Assembly (NCBI RefSeq): GCF_001708965.1
Contig: NZ_LVJW01000006.1
Span: 1 to 64,000 of the forward strand
Direction of reading: 5' to 3'
DNA length: 64,000 bases
Source of the DNA: Candidatus Thiodiazotropha endoloripes
Lineage (GTDB): Bacteria; Pseudomonadota; Gammaproteobacteria; Chromatiales; Chromatiaceae
Numbering within the stretch: the stretch's first letter is position 1; every line of letters starts with the position of its first letter. Positions 1 to 10,438 of this stretch are shown in pieces. The notes beneath the pieces were generated by a model. It did no database searches, was not told the DNA's origin, and saw only the letters and a list, made by a program, of their open reading frames with translations. Both the position numbers and the translations under genes were made by a program.

Positions 1-1848
1 TGAAGTGGCAAAACTGAGAGACGCACCTTCGGCAAGGTCAACATCACTGGCTTGTAACTGACCGTTAACCAAACCACCTTCGTCCGCCGAGATCTCTTGG
101 GCCTCTGCAACTGGATTATCATTCGTGCCAGTGACGGTAATCGTCAGTGTGGTTTCAGCTGTGGCGCCCTGGTCATCGGTGACTGTCACAGGGACTTCTA
201 TGATTTCAGTATCACCCTCTCCAAGTGATTGATAAGAGGAAGCATCGAAATTGTAAGAGCCATCCTCATTCAAAGTCAGGCCATCAACTTCTGATGATGT
301 GGTAAAACTCAGAGCCGCACCTTCCGCCAGATCAACATCATTGGCTTGCAACTGGCCGCTGACCAAACCGCCCTCTTCCGCCGAGACCTCTTGGGCTTCT
401 GCAACTGGCGTATCATTGGTACCGGTAATTGTTATTTGTAGTATTGTATGTGCAGTACCGCCATGATCATCGGTTACCGTTATCGGTATATCGAGTATTT
501 GATTCTGTCCGGCTTCAAGGCTATTGTAGTTTTCCGCTGTGAAACTGTAGTGACCATTCTGACTAAGAATAAACCCGGGCGGAAGATCATTTCCTTCAGA
601 TACAGCGTATGTCAGAACTGAGTTGTCATCCACATCCGTTGCAAGAATCTCTCCTTCAATAGCTGATGCTCCTTCCGTAATCTCAGCACTCTGCCCCATC
701 TCCACAATGGGCAGATCATTGCTTCCATGAACAACTACCTGAATCTCAGTAGTCGTCACCTCACCCTGATCCGTGGTGATTTTGACCGGTATAATTAATG
801 TCTGACTATCACCCACGCCAAGATGTTGATACGCCTCATGAGTAACATCCAGGTCGTAACTGCCATCTTCATGGAGCACAAAACCAACAGGTGCCTCTGT
901 TTCATCAAGTAGTGAATAGGTTAAACTCTCATCAGGTTCCGGCTCTTGATGGGGCAATGAATCACTTTCTTCAGTGATTGGACCTGCCTCTTCTTCCGGC
1001 ACACCCAAAATGATGACTGCTTCCTCGGTGGTGAAATCAACATTGACGACAACCGTTTCCTGACGCGTATTCCCTGATCTGTCGGTAATCTGAAAGGTCA
1101 AGCTATGATATGAGGATTGGGTTGTGTCAAAATTGACACCTGGTTTGATCAATATCTGATTATCCACCAGCTCGAAATAATCACTACCTGAACCAATTAA
1201 CTCGTAACTGTAATCCCTCTCATTTTGTGAGTTTGCCAACATCAAGTTGGCAACCACCAACTCTTGGTCACCTCCATCAGCTGATGACACTTCCGCTGCT
1301 TCGTCTGGAATTGTTTCCTGAGCGGTGGGATCCAGCTTTTTCACATCATAGTTTGGTTCCGGTTTTTCAATACCAAGGGAAACCGTGGCTGGGGCGTTTT
1401 CAGTGGATGGGTCCACTGAAGGATGAGATTCCTGTTGTGCCTGATTGTGCAGGCCATACGCGTGTTGTGTTCGGCCACCTGCTAAAACTGACGAAGTGGT
1501 CGGCTCATCATCACGGCTGACAGTGGGGGCCGATTTGGGAACTCTACTCTCATCCCCTCGTGATGGATTACTATTCTCATCAAATACAGGCTCACTATCT
1601 AAGGGAGGTACTAATTTTCCCGTCGTGGAATCTGCCGCTTCTTCGGCCTCTCTACTCAGCTTGTCATCGGCTTTTTCAGCCATTGCAACATCAGTCTGAG
1701 CCACCTCGTGATGATCACTGCCCAGGACATCATCCGCCTCCAGGTCTTTACGATTACCTTCTTTCGCAATATCCCGCTCAAACAGCTCCTTTGTCGCTTT
1801 CTCCCGCTCTTCCAGTGAACCCGTGTTTTCACTGTTTTTGTCAGCCAT
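1..1848 (-). CDS. Giant VCBS/cadherin-like repeat adhesin, N-terminal part (partial)
   Basis: One minus-strand frame is open from an ATG at 1848 to the left edge, so the 3' end is missing. About 616 residues are visible. There is no signal peptide, as expected for type I secretion substrates. Residues 1 to about 200 are acidic, polar and low in complexity. From about residue 215 the protein turns into Ig/cadherin-like units with VTDDQG, GTNDTPVAEAQE and LNEDGSYNFDA-type strings, which are classic VCBS repeats. The last two repeats are nearly identical with a 294-bp (98-residue) period, seen from GCAACTGG at 107 and 401. AGAGAGG lies just upstream of the start. The divergent neighbour is an ABC/ABC/HlyD type I exporter, so it is very probably the exported surface adhesin. 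The C-terminal secretion signal and any RTX repeats lie outside the window. Confidence 0.85.
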   Translation of the reverse strand, partial: MADKNSENTGSLEEREKATKELFERDIAKEGNRKDLEADDVLGSDHHEVAQTDVAMAEKADDKLSREAEEAADSTTGKLVPPLDSEPVFDENSNPSRGDESRVPKSAPTVSRDDEPTTSSVLAGGRTQHAYGLHNQAQQESHPSVDPSTENAPATVSLGIEKPEPNYDVKKLDPTAQETIPDEAAEVSSADGGDQELVVANLMLANSQNERDYSYELIGSGSDYFELVDNQILIKPGVNFDTTQSSYHSLTFQITDRSGNTRQETVVVNVDFTTEEAVIILGVPEEEAGPITEESDSLPHQEPEPDESLTYSLLDETEAPVGFVLHEDGSYDLDVTHEAYQHLGVGDSQTLIIPVKITTDQGEVTTTEIQVVVHGSNDLPIVEMGQSAEITEGASAIEGEILATDVDDNSVLTYAVSEGNDLPPGFILSQNGHYSFTAENYNSLEAGQNQILDIPITVTDDHGGTAHTILQITITGTNDTPVAEAQEVSAEEGGLVSGQLQANDVDLAEGAALSFTTSSEVDGLTLNEDGSYNFDASSYQSLGEGDTEIIEVPVTVTDDQGATAETTLTITVTGTNDNPVAEAQEISADEGGLVNGQLQASDVDLAEGASLSFATS

Positions 1849-2065
1849 GGTGCCTCTCTGGTAAGGAATTAATTTCCCGATGCTGAATATTTCTTGATTC
1901 TAAAGCCTGTCAACAGGTTATCGGCAAGCAATTGAAAAACCTTGCGCGAGGATCCGTGCTCTATTAAATAAATTCCTGAAGCAGTCGATATCTGTAGTGT
2001 CACTCCTGACTAAAACACAACCAATAGCCGGCTGTATGGCTGAACTGCCTTGATAATTGATAAAT

Positions 2066-3739
2066 ATGACTAGTTCATCCGGTTTCACAATTCCACGCGG
2101 TTGGCGAAGACCCGATGTGCTGCTGGCATCGCTGGGCATCAATACCCTTGCCCTCGCCATGCCCATGGTGGTTCTGCAGGTTTATGATCGCATCATCCCT
2201 CATCAGGCGATGGGAACTTTCATGGCATTGATGATCGGAATGCTGGGTGTGGTCGTTTTAGAGGCGTTGTTGAGAATTTTCAGGTCAGCAATTCTTGCCT
2301 GGAGCGGTGCACGTTTTGAGCACAGGGAGAGCATGGATGCGATGCACCGGGTGCTGCATACCGACACGCTCGTCTTCAACCGGGAGACCAGTGGGGATTA
2401 TCTCACTCGTCTGCAGTCAGTCGAAGAGATCAATCAATTCTATTCCGGGCAATCCATGCTGCTGCTGATGGATTTCCCCTTCGTAGTTCTCTTTTTGTCA
2501 TTAATCTGGTTTATCAGTGGTGAACTGGTACAGATCCCAATCCTGCTGCTGACCATTTTCGCATTGATTTCCATTATGCTGGGAAGACAGCTGCATAACG
2601 CTCTCAAGGCCAGAAACACCACCGACTCTCGGAGACAGAACTTTTTAATCGAAGTTCTGAGCGGTATCCATACTGTGAAATCCATGGCCATGGAGGCATT
2701 GATGCTGCGTCGATATGAGCGATTACAAGCACAATCAGCTGAGAGTATTCGTAAACTGGCGCATATCAACAGCGTGGTACAGGGGTTTGGCAGTACTTTT
2801 TCACAAGTCGCCATGGTCAGTTTCGTCAGTTTTGGCAGCCTTTCTGTGATTTCCGGTGATCTGACTGTCGGTGCACTCGCTGCCGGAACCATGCTCACCG
2901 GCCGGGTACTGCAGCCAGGCCTGAAAGCGATGGGACTGTGGACCCAGTTTCAGAGTGTTCGTCTGTCACTTGATCGACGTCAGGAAATCGATCGAATGCC
3001 TGCCGAAATCTCCGGTGAGTATGACGGGCCGGAGCCGCTGCACGGTGATATCAAAGTAGAGGGCATTCACTTCCGCTACCCTGGCCAGGAACAGTGGTTA
3101 CTGGAGGACCTGTCGCTCGAGGTTCCTGCGGGGGGATCAGTCGGAATTACCGGTAACAATGGGACTGGAAAAAGCACACTGATATCCATCATGACCGGAT
3201 TCATGCACCCACAACAGGGGGAAGTTCTACTCGACAGCCGCAACATCAAGACCTATCGACAGGAGTTTTTACGGCAACAGATAGGTTTCATGCCTCAACA
3301 CGGAATGCTCTATGAAGGCACGATTCTCGAGAACATGACCCTGTTCCGTGAAGGGGAAGCCATTGATCAGGCTATGGAACTATCCAGAGAGCTGGGTTTA
3401 GGCGAGATCATCGCACGCATGCCTGATGGACTGGATACCCAGATCGGCGGTTCAGCAGTGAACTCCCTGTCTGAGGGCGTCAGACAGAAAATCGTGATGG
3501 TACGCTCATTGATAGGCCATCCCAACATCATTCTGTTTGATGACGCAAATGCAAACTTCGATATCAAAAATGATGCGAAATTGATGGCTCTGATAAAAAA
3601 AATGAAGGGTAGCCGTACCCTGGTCATCGTGTCACACCGCCCCTCATTCCTGCGTATTTGCGACAAACAGTTTGAATTGCGAGACGGGCAGCTTCATGAG
3701 CAGCAGCAGCGCAAACTTAAAATGGTATTCAAAAAATGA
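2066..3739 (+). CDS. Type I secretion ABC transporter, first subunit (no C39 domain)
   Basis: A 557-residue inner-membrane exporter subunit of the type I secretion permease/ATPase family. It has an N-terminal membrane region (about residues 20-290) and a C-terminal nucleotide-binding domain with Walker A GNNGTGKST at about 363. It has no C39-like N-terminal domain. The ATPase core is unusual: the signature motif reads LSEGV instead of LSGGQ, and the Walker B end reads LFDDA, with Asp where the catalytic Glu normally stands. The H-loop (VSHRP) is present. The ATG at 2066 is chosen over a TTG three codons upstream; no strong ribosome-binding site is seen for either. Its stop overlaps the ATG of the second ABC gene (ATGA), so the two are translationally coupled. 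It probably forms a heterodimer with the next protein to export the divergent adhesin. Confidence 0.85.
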   Translation: MTSSSGFTIPRGWRRPDVLLASLGINTLALAMPMVVLQVYDRIIPHQAMGTFMALMIGMLGVVVLEALLRIFRSAILAWSGARFEHRESMDAMHRVLHTDTLVFNRETSGDYLTRLQSVEEINQFYSGQSMLLLMDFPFVVLFLSLIWFISGELVQIPILLLTIFALISIMLGRQLHNALKARNTTDSRRQNFLIEVLSGIHTVKSMAMEALMLRRYERLQAQSAESIRKLAHINSVVQGFGSTFSQVAMVSFVSFGSLSVISGDLTVGALAAGTMLTGRVLQPGLKAMGLWTQFQSVRLSLDRRQEIDRMPAEISGEYDGPEPLHGDIKVEGIHFRYPGQEQWLLEDLSLEVPAGGSVGITGNNGTGKSTLISIMTGFMHPQQGEVLLDSRNIKTYRQEFLRQQIGFMPQHGMLYEGTILENMTLFREGEAIDQAMELSRELGLGEIIARMPDGLDTQIGGSAVNSLSEGVRQKIVMVRSLIGHPNIILFDDANANFDIKNDAKLMALIKKMKGSRTLVIVSHRPSFLRICDKQFELRDGQLHEQQQRKLKMVFKK

Positions 3740-5895
3740 GCGGTGCAAAGCAAAAGCCGATTCTCAGTGAAGTACTTGCCGATGCGCTCAGACATAACCG
3801 GCTGGATGATATTCATCTGGATTCCCCCTTTGCCGCCAGTCTGATGCCACTGCTCAAAGCCTTGGGCTGGCACCACTATGCCCGTGAACTGATCGAGGCA
3901 CTCCCCCACTTCACAGACACCATCGACCTGGTCGACCTGCGTAACATTCTGGTCAATCTCGGTTATGAAAGCAGTGTTGAGAAAATCAATCTTCGAGATA
4001 TCCGCGAGGAGCTCTACCCATGCCTGTTTTTAGGCCGTAAAGGGGAAATCCTGGTACTTGAAGAGCATCACAAAGATACCATCAGCTTCTATGATGCCAA
4101 TAGCGGTGAACATAAGACACATCCGGTAAAATCCCTGAAGGGTACTGCCTACTACTTCACCGATACCCACAATCCACATGGATTTGTTGAGACCGAATCG
4201 AGACAGGCCTGGTTTGCAAGGTTGATGCGACGCTTTCAGGGTCTTACCTGGCATCTGCTTTCAATGAGTTTTTTGATCAACCTGGTTGCAATGGCTGTAC
4301 CGCTATTCATCATGCTGGTCTATGACAAGGTAATCGGTGCAAAATCGGTCGATGCCCTTCCCTGGATGGTAGCCGGAATCGGCTCAGCACTGCTCGCTGA
4401 TATGGCATTGCGTTATCTACGTGCTCGCGTCATTGGTAATATTGCCGGCCGTCTTGACTATTTGATCGGTGTCGAAACCTTTAAACAGATTCTGCACCTG
4501 CCACCGCTGTTCACTGAGCGTTCAACCATGGCGGCTCAACTCTCCAGACTGAAACAGTTTGACTCGGTACGTGACTTTTTCACCGGCCCGAATGCCACAC
4601 TGATCCTGGAATTGCCGTTTGTGCTGATGTTTGTCATTGTGATCGGCTTCATCGCCGGACCGGTAGCACTTGTACCGGTTGTGATGCTGATTATCTACGC
4701 CGCCTTTGGTGCACTCTGGTTACCCGCAAGCGCTCACCGGGTCACCCATGCATCGTCTTCCCGTACGGATAAACAGCGTATGCAGATACAGACATTGAAC
4801 GGACGCTACGAAATCAAGGGCGTTGGCGGGGAAACCACCTGGTGGGAACGCTATCGGGAATTTTCAGGCGAAGCGGTGACTGCCAACTATCGTACTACCG
4901 TATCGAATGCAGTCATCAATTCATTTGCGCAAGGCGCAATGAGTCTATCGGGTGTTGCCGTGCTCGCCATCGGTACCTACATGGTGATCGAGGGTTCCAT
5001 GAGTATCGGAGCGCTGATTGCCACCATGGCGTTGATCTGGAGGGTTCTGGCGCCGTTACAGAGCGCCTTTCTCAGTTTCAGCCGTTTCGAACAGGTCTCC
5101 AAAACCATACAGCAGATCAACCAGTTGATGAAACTCGATGTGGAACGACATAGCGGCCGATCAGCGTTGATGCTTACCGAGCTGAAGGGGCGTATCAATA
5201 TCGACCGAGTCAGCTTCCGCTATGGACCGAATTATGATCCGGCACTGCTTGGAATTTCGGTACATGTTGAGCCTGGTGAGATGCTTGCGATTATGGGTGA
5301 AACTGGATCAGGTAAATCCACATTGACTAAACTCATTGCCGGTATGTACAGACCACAAGCCGGCTCACTCTCGATCGATGAATTTGACATCAGGCAACTC
5401 AATGCCATGGACCTGCGTCGTGCCATTGCGTATGTACCGCAGAACCCACATTTTTTCCACGGCACGGTCGCACAGAATCTGCGGCTCAACAATGTACTGG
5501 CAACAGATGATGAACTGCGGCAAGCCTGCTCACAGGCAGGCATTCTCGAAGAGATCGAACAACTGCCAAAGGGATTCAACACCCGCATCGGTGACAACAC
5601 AACAGAGCATTTACCACCTGGCCTGACCCGAGGTCTGTCTATGGCAAGAGCTTTTTTACGTTCAGCCCCGATTATTCTGCTTGATGAACCAGGCGCCTCT
5701 CTGGATATCGAGAGTGATGAACGCTTTATGCAGCAGATTAAAAAACTGAAAGGGAAAAAGACCATTATCATGGTCACCCACAGACCCAGCCATGTAAGAC
5801 TGGCTGATAAAGTCATTGTACTGGATCAGGGTTCCGAGGTTTTTGCCGGTGATCCGGACAAAGCGATCCAACTGGTTTTGGAGAGTGTGGCATGA
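3736..5895 (+). CDS. Type I secretion ABC transporter, second subunit (C39-like domain)
   Basis: A 719-residue ABC exporter subunit. Residues 1-150 form a region resembling the peptidase C39-like domain of RTX exporters. The usual catalytic Cys/His pattern is not evident, so it is probably a substrate-docking domain. A membrane domain follows (about 165-450), then a nucleotide-binding domain with Walker A GETGSGKST at about 521 and Walker B ILLDEP with the catalytic Glu retained. The signature is LPPGL rather than LSGGQ. The H-loop (VTHRP) is present. ATGA overlaps couple it to the genes on both sides. With the preceding subunit this gives an asymmetric pair in which both signature motifs diverge. 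The likely substrate is the VCBS adhesin transcribed in the opposite direction. Confidence 0.85.
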   Translation: MSGAKQKPILSEVLADALRHNRLDDIHLDSPFAASLMPLLKALGWHHYARELIEALPHFTDTIDLVDLRNILVNLGYESSVEKINLRDIREELYPCLFLGRKGEILVLEEHHKDTISFYDANSGEHKTHPVKSLKGTAYYFTDTHNPHGFVETESRQAWFARLMRRFQGLTWHLLSMSFLINLVAMAVPLFIMLVYDKVIGAKSVDALPWMVAGIGSALLADMALRYLRARVIGNIAGRLDYLIGVETFKQILHLPPLFTERSTMAAQLSRLKQFDSVRDFFTGPNATLILELPFVLMFVIVIGFIAGPVALVPVVMLIIYAAFGALWLPASAHRVTHASSSRTDKQRMQIQTLNGRYEIKGVGGETTWWERYREFSGEAVTANYRTTVSNAVINSFAQGAMSLSGVAVLAIGTYMVIEGSMSIGALIATMALIWRVLAPLQSAFLSFSRFEQVSKTIQQINQLMKLDVERHSGRSALMLTELKGRINIDRVSFRYGPNYDPALLGISVHVEPGEMLAIMGETGSGKSTLTKLIAGMYRPQAGSLSIDEFDIRQLNAMDLRRAIAYVPQNPHFFHGTVAQNLRLNNVLATDDELRQACSQAGILEEIEQLPKGFNTRIGDNTTEHLPPGLTRGLSMARAFLRSAPIILLDEPGASLDIESDERFMQQIKKLKGKKTIIMVTHRPSHVRLADKVIVLDQGSEVFAGDPDKAIQLVLESVA

Positions 5896-7247
5896 AAGAA
5901 GACAGCATCGTTTTTGCTCAGGAAAGTACGGCAGGATTACCCAGAGCAAGAGCACACTACCTGGCACAAGCCATCAAGCTGGAAGAGGTGACCCCTTCCC
6001 GCACACTCAGTGCCGCTATCGTTGTCAGTATTTTTCTATTTGTCTCTCTACTCTTCTGGGGAGCACAGACCAGGATCAGTGAGGTCGCCATAGCCAAGGG
6101 TGAAGTCATACCTTCAGATCTGATTATAAATATTCAACATCTTGAAGGAGGTATCGTCAGACAGCTGAATGTTCGTAATGGGGATCAGGTGGAACAAGGT
6201 GATACTCTTGTCAACTTCTCTCCATCATCATCTCAGTCGGAACTGCAGCAGATGTTGACCCGCAAAGCCAGTTTGCAATTGCAGGGAGAGCGACTGCAGG
6301 CGTTGGTGGAAAATCGTGATCCGGACTTCAGCAATCTGCAAAGTGAACACCCTGATCTTGCAGCCAAGCAGAAAACCATATACCTGGCACAAGTGAATGG
6401 CCTGGAGAGTGAGCTTGCGGTGATTGAAAGCCAGATCAGCCAGCGAAAGAATCAACTGACCCGTCAACGGAATCAGGTCAAAGCTCTGCGTAAAGAGTTG
6501 ACTATCTACAAAGAGCAGGTCTCGATCAGACAATCTCTAGCGAAGAAAGGTACGGTTTCACGTACAGAGCTGCTCAGTGCACGCTCTCGCCTGGCAGAAG
6601 CTGAAAGTGAACTGAGAAAAACCGTAGATGGCATTGCTGTTGCCAAAACGGAACTGGAAGAGAGCAAACAACGCAAACTGGAGCTGTTCAGCAGACACAA
6701 CAAAGAGATCGAATTGGAAGCCGGAAGCGTTGCATCGGAGCTGGCGGAAGTGGAAGGTACTTTGATCCGTTTGCGCGATCGTTTTGATCGACTGCAGGTA
6801 AAGGCACCCATTGACGGTATCGTTAAAAGTTTGACGATAAACAGTAACAACACTGTAGTTGCACCCGGCGAAGTGATCATGCAGCTGGTACCGGTTAAAA
6901 ACGAATTGATCGTTGAGGCAAAAATCCTCCCCCAGGATATCGGGCATGTTCATATCGAACAGTCTGCGGAATTAAAATTTACCAGCTACGATTCATCCCG
7001 CTTCGGCAGCCTGCAGGGCAAGGTACACAAGATTTCCGCCTCCACCTACCTCGATCAGGAACAGAACCCCTACTATCGGGCTGAAGTCATTCTTGACCGT
7101 AACTATCTGGGCAGCAATCCCGAACAGCTGAAGATTCTGCCAGGCATGACCGTCACGGCGGAAATACGCACTGGAGAAAAAACCATTCTGGACTACCTCA
7201 TGCGACCAGTCAGCCGAGGCATGGACAGCGCTTTCAGAGAGCGCTGA
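5892..7247 (+). CDS. HlyD-family type I secretion periplasmic adaptor
   Basis: A 451-residue membrane-fusion protein linking the ABC exporter to an outer-membrane TolC-type channel. It has a cytoplasmic N-terminus, one membrane segment at about residues 38-56, a lipoyl-type half-motif (GGIVRQLNVRNGDQVEQGD), a long Glu/Lys/Gln-rich coiled coil at about 115-290, and the return half of the lipoyl domain followed by the HlyD beta-barrel (KAPIDGIVKSL to the C-terminus). The start codon overlaps the stop of the preceding ABC gene. No outer-membrane factor gene follows; it may lie elsewhere in the genome or left of this window. Confidence 0.9.
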   Translation: MKEDSIVFAQESTAGLPRARAHYLAQAIKLEEVTPSRTLSAAIVVSIFLFVSLLFWGAQTRISEVAIAKGEVIPSDLIINIQHLEGGIVRQLNVRNGDQVEQGDTLVNFSPSSSQSELQQMLTRKASLQLQGERLQALVENRDPDFSNLQSEHPDLAAKQKTIYLAQVNGLESELAVIESQISQRKNQLTRQRNQVKALRKELTIYKEQVSIRQSLAKKGTVSRTELLSARSRLAEAESELRKTVDGIAVAKTELEESKQRKLELFSRHNKEIELEAGSVASELAEVEGTLIRLRDRFDRLQVKAPIDGIVKSLTINSNNTVVAPGEVIMQLVPVKNELIVEAKILPQDIGHVHIEQSAELKFTSYDSSRFGSLQGKVHKISASTYLDQEQNPYYRAEVILDRNYLGSNPEQLKILPGMTVTAEIRTGEKTILDYLMRPVSRGMDSAFRER

Positions 7248-7727
7248 GCATTAGAATTTGTTACCTGCTGCTTGCCTGGCTTTCTCAATTGAAAATTGCC
7301 AACCTGGTGGATGCCAGGATGAAGAAAGACCAGTCATAGGGTCTTCTGCCGATACCGATTTGGTAGATTTGCCTGGAACCCTGATTATTCCACGACTTTC
7401 AATAAGAATCCCATTTGTTTATTACTCTGATCTGATAAGACGAGCGGATACCAGGAGTGCTCTGCAGACACCAATTGACTGCCTGCAGTTTCACGTTAAC
7501 GAAGCAGACTAACAAATTAAAAAGGATTTCATGGATTTTGCTGTTGGCCCCTCTCTGTGCCTCGTTTCGATCACCCGCTCACGCACAACAGATCAGGTAG
7601 AGCTACAGCCTGACGACATCTGAGACAAATGAGAGGTTAAACACGAAATAGATCCATTTTGAGGTTACCTACATTAGTTTTTCCTGATATACTTCTAAGC
7701 TTTTTGCCGACCCTCAAGAGAAAACAG
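7248..7727 (+). other. Intergenic region without a supported gene
   Basis: An open frame from a TTG at 7258 to 7512 has no ribosome-binding site and no recognisable product. A 30-codon ORF starts at the ATG at 7531 behind AAAAAGGA, but its sequence gives no other support. No clear terminator is seen after the HlyD gene. Confidence 0.5.
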
Positions 7728-9284
7728 ATGTTTCAGCTGACCTGCCCGGGAAAACAGTGTGTTAAGAACGATGTGCTGTCTGGCCTGACCGTAGCCCTAG
7801 CCCTTGTCCCGGAAGCGGTGGCATTTGCATTCGTTGCCGGCGTGACTCCCCTCACAGGCCTCTACGCCGCCTTCATGATGGGCATCATCACCGCCATCAT
7901 CGGAGGTCGCCCCGGCATGATCTCCGGTGCTACCGGAGCCATGGCCGTGGTAATGGTAGCCCTGGTGGCTGAACACGGGGTTGAATATCTGTTTGCTGCA
8001 GTCCTGCTTGCCGGCTTGATTCAGATTGGTGCGGGCATACTCCGGCTGGGCAAGTTCATCCGGTTGGTGCCCCACCCCGTCATGCTCGGCTTTGTCAACG
8101 GGCTGGCGATCGTGATCTTTCTTGCTCAGCTAAAACAGTTCCAAGTTCCTGATATGGAAGGGAATATGGAATGGCTATCAGGAGCATCCCTATGGACCAT
8201 GCTAGGCCTGATCGGGCTCACCATGGCGATTATTCACTATCTCCCCAAGCTGACTTCCGCGATTCCTGCTTCACTGGTTGCCATTGTCACGATCACTCTG
8301 CTGGTAACCCTGTTCGACCTGGATGCAAGGACGGTGCAGGATGTTCTGCAGGACCTGTCTGGAGATCCGAACGCCACCATCGCAGGGGGGCTCCCCTCTT
8401 TCCATATCCCGATGGTTCCTCTGACCCTTGAGACCCTGCATATCATTCTGCCCTATGCCGTAATTCTCGCCGGCGTCGGTCTGATCGAGTCCCTGTTGAC
8501 CATGACTCTGATTGACGAACTTACAGAAACCAGAGGGCGGGGAAACAGGGAGTGTATCGGTCAGGGCGTTGGTAACACGGTAAACGGTTTGTTCGGAGGC
8601 ATGGGCGGTTGTGCCATGATCGGTCAAAGTATGATCAACATCAATTCCGGAGGACGTGGACGACTTTCCGGAATTGCCGCCGCACTTTTCCTACTGCTGT
8701 TCATTCTGGTGGGATCGAGCCTGATCGAAGTAATCCCGATAGCAGCACTCGTTGGTGTCATGTTTATCGTAGTCTTGGGTACTTTTGAGTGGGCGAGCTT
8801 TCGACTGCTCGGTAGAATCCCAATCGCTGACACCTTTGTTGGTATTTTGGTTGCCGTTGTCACTGTACTGACCGATCTGGCCATTGCCGTAGTGGTCGGT
8901 GTGATTGTTTCAGCCCTGGTATTCGCCTGGCAGCACGCGAAACAGATGATTGCCGAGATCAGAACTGATCAGTATGGCATCAAATACTACCACCTGAATG
9001 GTCCGCTATTTTTCGGCTCTGTTCAGAATTTCGCAGACCTGTTCGATCCAAAGAGTGATCCCCAGGAGGTTATCGTTGACTTTGCAAACGCCCGGGTGTT
9101 CGACCACTCAGGCCTTGAAGCCATTGATAGCCTTGCAGAGCGTTACATGCGCGAACAGAAAACCCTGCACATCCGTCACCTCAGTCAGGAGTGTCAGAAT
9201 TTACTGGTTAAGGCCGGGGACCTGGTTGAGGTCAATATGATGGAGGATCCTGTCTATAAAGTGGCGGATGATCGCCTGGGATGA
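7728..9284 (+). CDS. SulP-family anion transporter with STAS domain
   Basis: A 518-residue inner-membrane permease of the SulP/SLC26 family, which moves sulfate, bicarbonate or other anions. It starts with the conserved [24 protein letters not shown]-type helix and has about ten more hydrophobic segments. A cytoplasmic STAS domain covers about residues 425-515 ([15 protein letters not shown], with the conserved phosphorylation-site-like loop). I start it at the ATG at 7728; a TTG at 7659 would add an N-terminus with no family counterpart. It stands alone, and the anion it carries cannot be read from the sequence. A second, only distantly similar SulP gene lies at 17989. Confidence 0.88.
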   Translation: MFQLTCPGKQCVKNDVLSGLTVALALVPEAVAFAFVAGVTPLTGLYAAFMMGIITAIIGGRPGMISGATGAMAVVMVALVAEHGVEYLFAAVLLAGLIQIGAGILRLGKFIRLVPHPVMLGFVNGLAIVIFLAQLKQFQVPDMEGNMEWLSGASLWTMLGLIGLTMAIIHYLPKLTSAIPASLVAIVTITLLVTLFDLDARTVQDVLQDLSGDPNATIAGGLPSFHIPMVPLTLETLHIILPYAVILAGVGLIESLLTMTLIDELTETRGRGNRECIGQGVGNTVNGLFGGMGGCAMIGQSMININSGGRGRLSGIAAALFLLLFILVGSSLIEVIPIAALVGVMFIVVLGTFEWASFRLLGRIPIADTFVGILVAVVTVLTDLAIAVVVGVIVSALVFAWQHAKQMIAEIRTDQYGIKYYHLNGPLFFGSVQNFADLFDPKSDPQEVIVDFANARVFDHSGLEAIDSLAERYMREQKTLHIRHLSQECQNLLVKAGDLVEVNMMEDPVYKVADDRLG

Positions 9285-9559
9285 TATCGACAGCCACCAG
9301 CCCAACAACGCTCCCCCAAGACACCATGGATGGTTTTATCTTTATTATCTGATAGTTACACTCTTTTTGCGCTCACTGTATTATTTAATGATATCGACTA
9401 CTATTTGAAATATAGCCAGTTTTGGTCAGTCGGAGAAGCAGGAAATATTAAAAAATATCCTGTTTATACATTAAGTTACCTGCATTCCGGCCGCTAACCA
9501 CTGACTAGAGTGTCTATTCTAGTAAGAGCGAGCCACCATCGGACTTATTGATTGCTCCC

Positions 9560-10438
9560 ATGGAACATATAGCCGAAACAAAACACCTTGTTCGTTATGC
9601 CCGCCAAGCGATCGTTGTCCTATTGCTTGTTTGTTGTGAATTTCTAAATTCCGCCCTGGCCGACCCACTGGTGGTTGGGATTTTTCCCAGACGGGATGCA
9701 GCGGTCACTGCAAAGTTATTTCGCCCCCTTACCCAACATTTGGAAAAGCAGCTTGATCGACAGGTAAGGCTGGAACTCTCCCCTACATTTGATGTATTTC
9801 TGAAACGTCTGAAAGAGAGGCGTTACGACCTAGTCCATCTCAATCAGTTTGAGTACATCAATGCCAATAAGGAACTTGGCTACATTGTCATAGCACAGAA
9901 TGAAGAGTTTGGTGAGCGTACGATTCGAGGTGCGATATTTGTCAGGAAAGATTCCGGTATCAGTGATATCAACCAGTTGAAGGAGAAGAAAATCCTCTTT
10001 GGCGGTGGACCGAGGGCAATGATGAGTTATATCGTACCTACCTATCTGTTAAGACAGAGGGGACTGAAGGAAAGAGACTATAGCGAAATATATGCTTCCA
10101 ACCCACCGAATGCCGTATTGGCCACATTTCAGAAACAGGCTGATGCTGGCGGAGCAGGTGAAGTAGTAGCCCGCTTACCTTTGGTTAAAAACAAGATCGA
10201 TGTCAGTGAATTGACAACACTTGCCGTTAGCAAGCCACTACCACATCTTCCTTGGGCAGTGAAACAGGAGATGGATGAAGATCTGAAAAGCAAAATAACG
10301 GATCTACTTCTGGGGCTTAAAAATAGTGCTGAAGGTAAAAATATTCTTAAATCTGCACGACTCAGTGCAATAAATACTGCATCAGACGCAGAGTATGACT
10401 CACACCGTGTAATTATTGATTTTGTCTATGCCAATTGA
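9560..10438 (+). CDS. PhnD-like periplasmic substrate-binding protein
   Basis: A 292-residue protein of the phosphate/phosphite/phosphonate-binding (PhnD, PBP2) family. Residues 1-34 look like a signal peptide with a hydrophobic core (AIVVLLLVCCEFL) and cleavage near ALA-DP. The mature part starts LVVGIFPRRDAAVTAKLFRPL, followed by the lobe motifs DLVHLNQFEY and KILFGGGPRAMMSYIVP. No ABC permease or ATPase gene is adjacent. Instead its last 11 bases overlap the start of a PAS-GGDEF-EAL gene, so it is more likely a sensory ligand-binding partner than a transport component. The ATG at 9560 is preferred to a TTG at 9548. Confidence 0.82.
   Translation: MEHIAETKHLVRYARQAIVVLLLVCCEFLNSALADPLVVGIFPRRDAAVTAKLFRPLTQHLEKQLDRQVRLELSPTFDVFLKRLKERRYDLVHLNQFEYINANKELGYIVIAQNEEFGERTIRGAIFVRKDSGISDINQLKEKKILFGGGPRAMMSYIVPTYLLRQRGLKERDYSEIYASNPPNAVLATFQKQADAGGAGEVVARLPLVKNKIDVSELTTLAVSKPLPHLPWAVKQEMDEDLKSKITDLLLGLKNSAEGKNILKSARLSAINTASDAEYDSHRVIIDFVYAN

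Noticed and set aside
107-408. Direct repeats that might suggest a CRISPR array
   Set aside because: They are 294 bp apart and encode adjacent VCBS protein repeats; no CRISPR array exists in the window.
7258-7512. 84-codon frame after the HlyD gene
   Set aside because: TTG start, no ribosome-binding site and no family resemblance.
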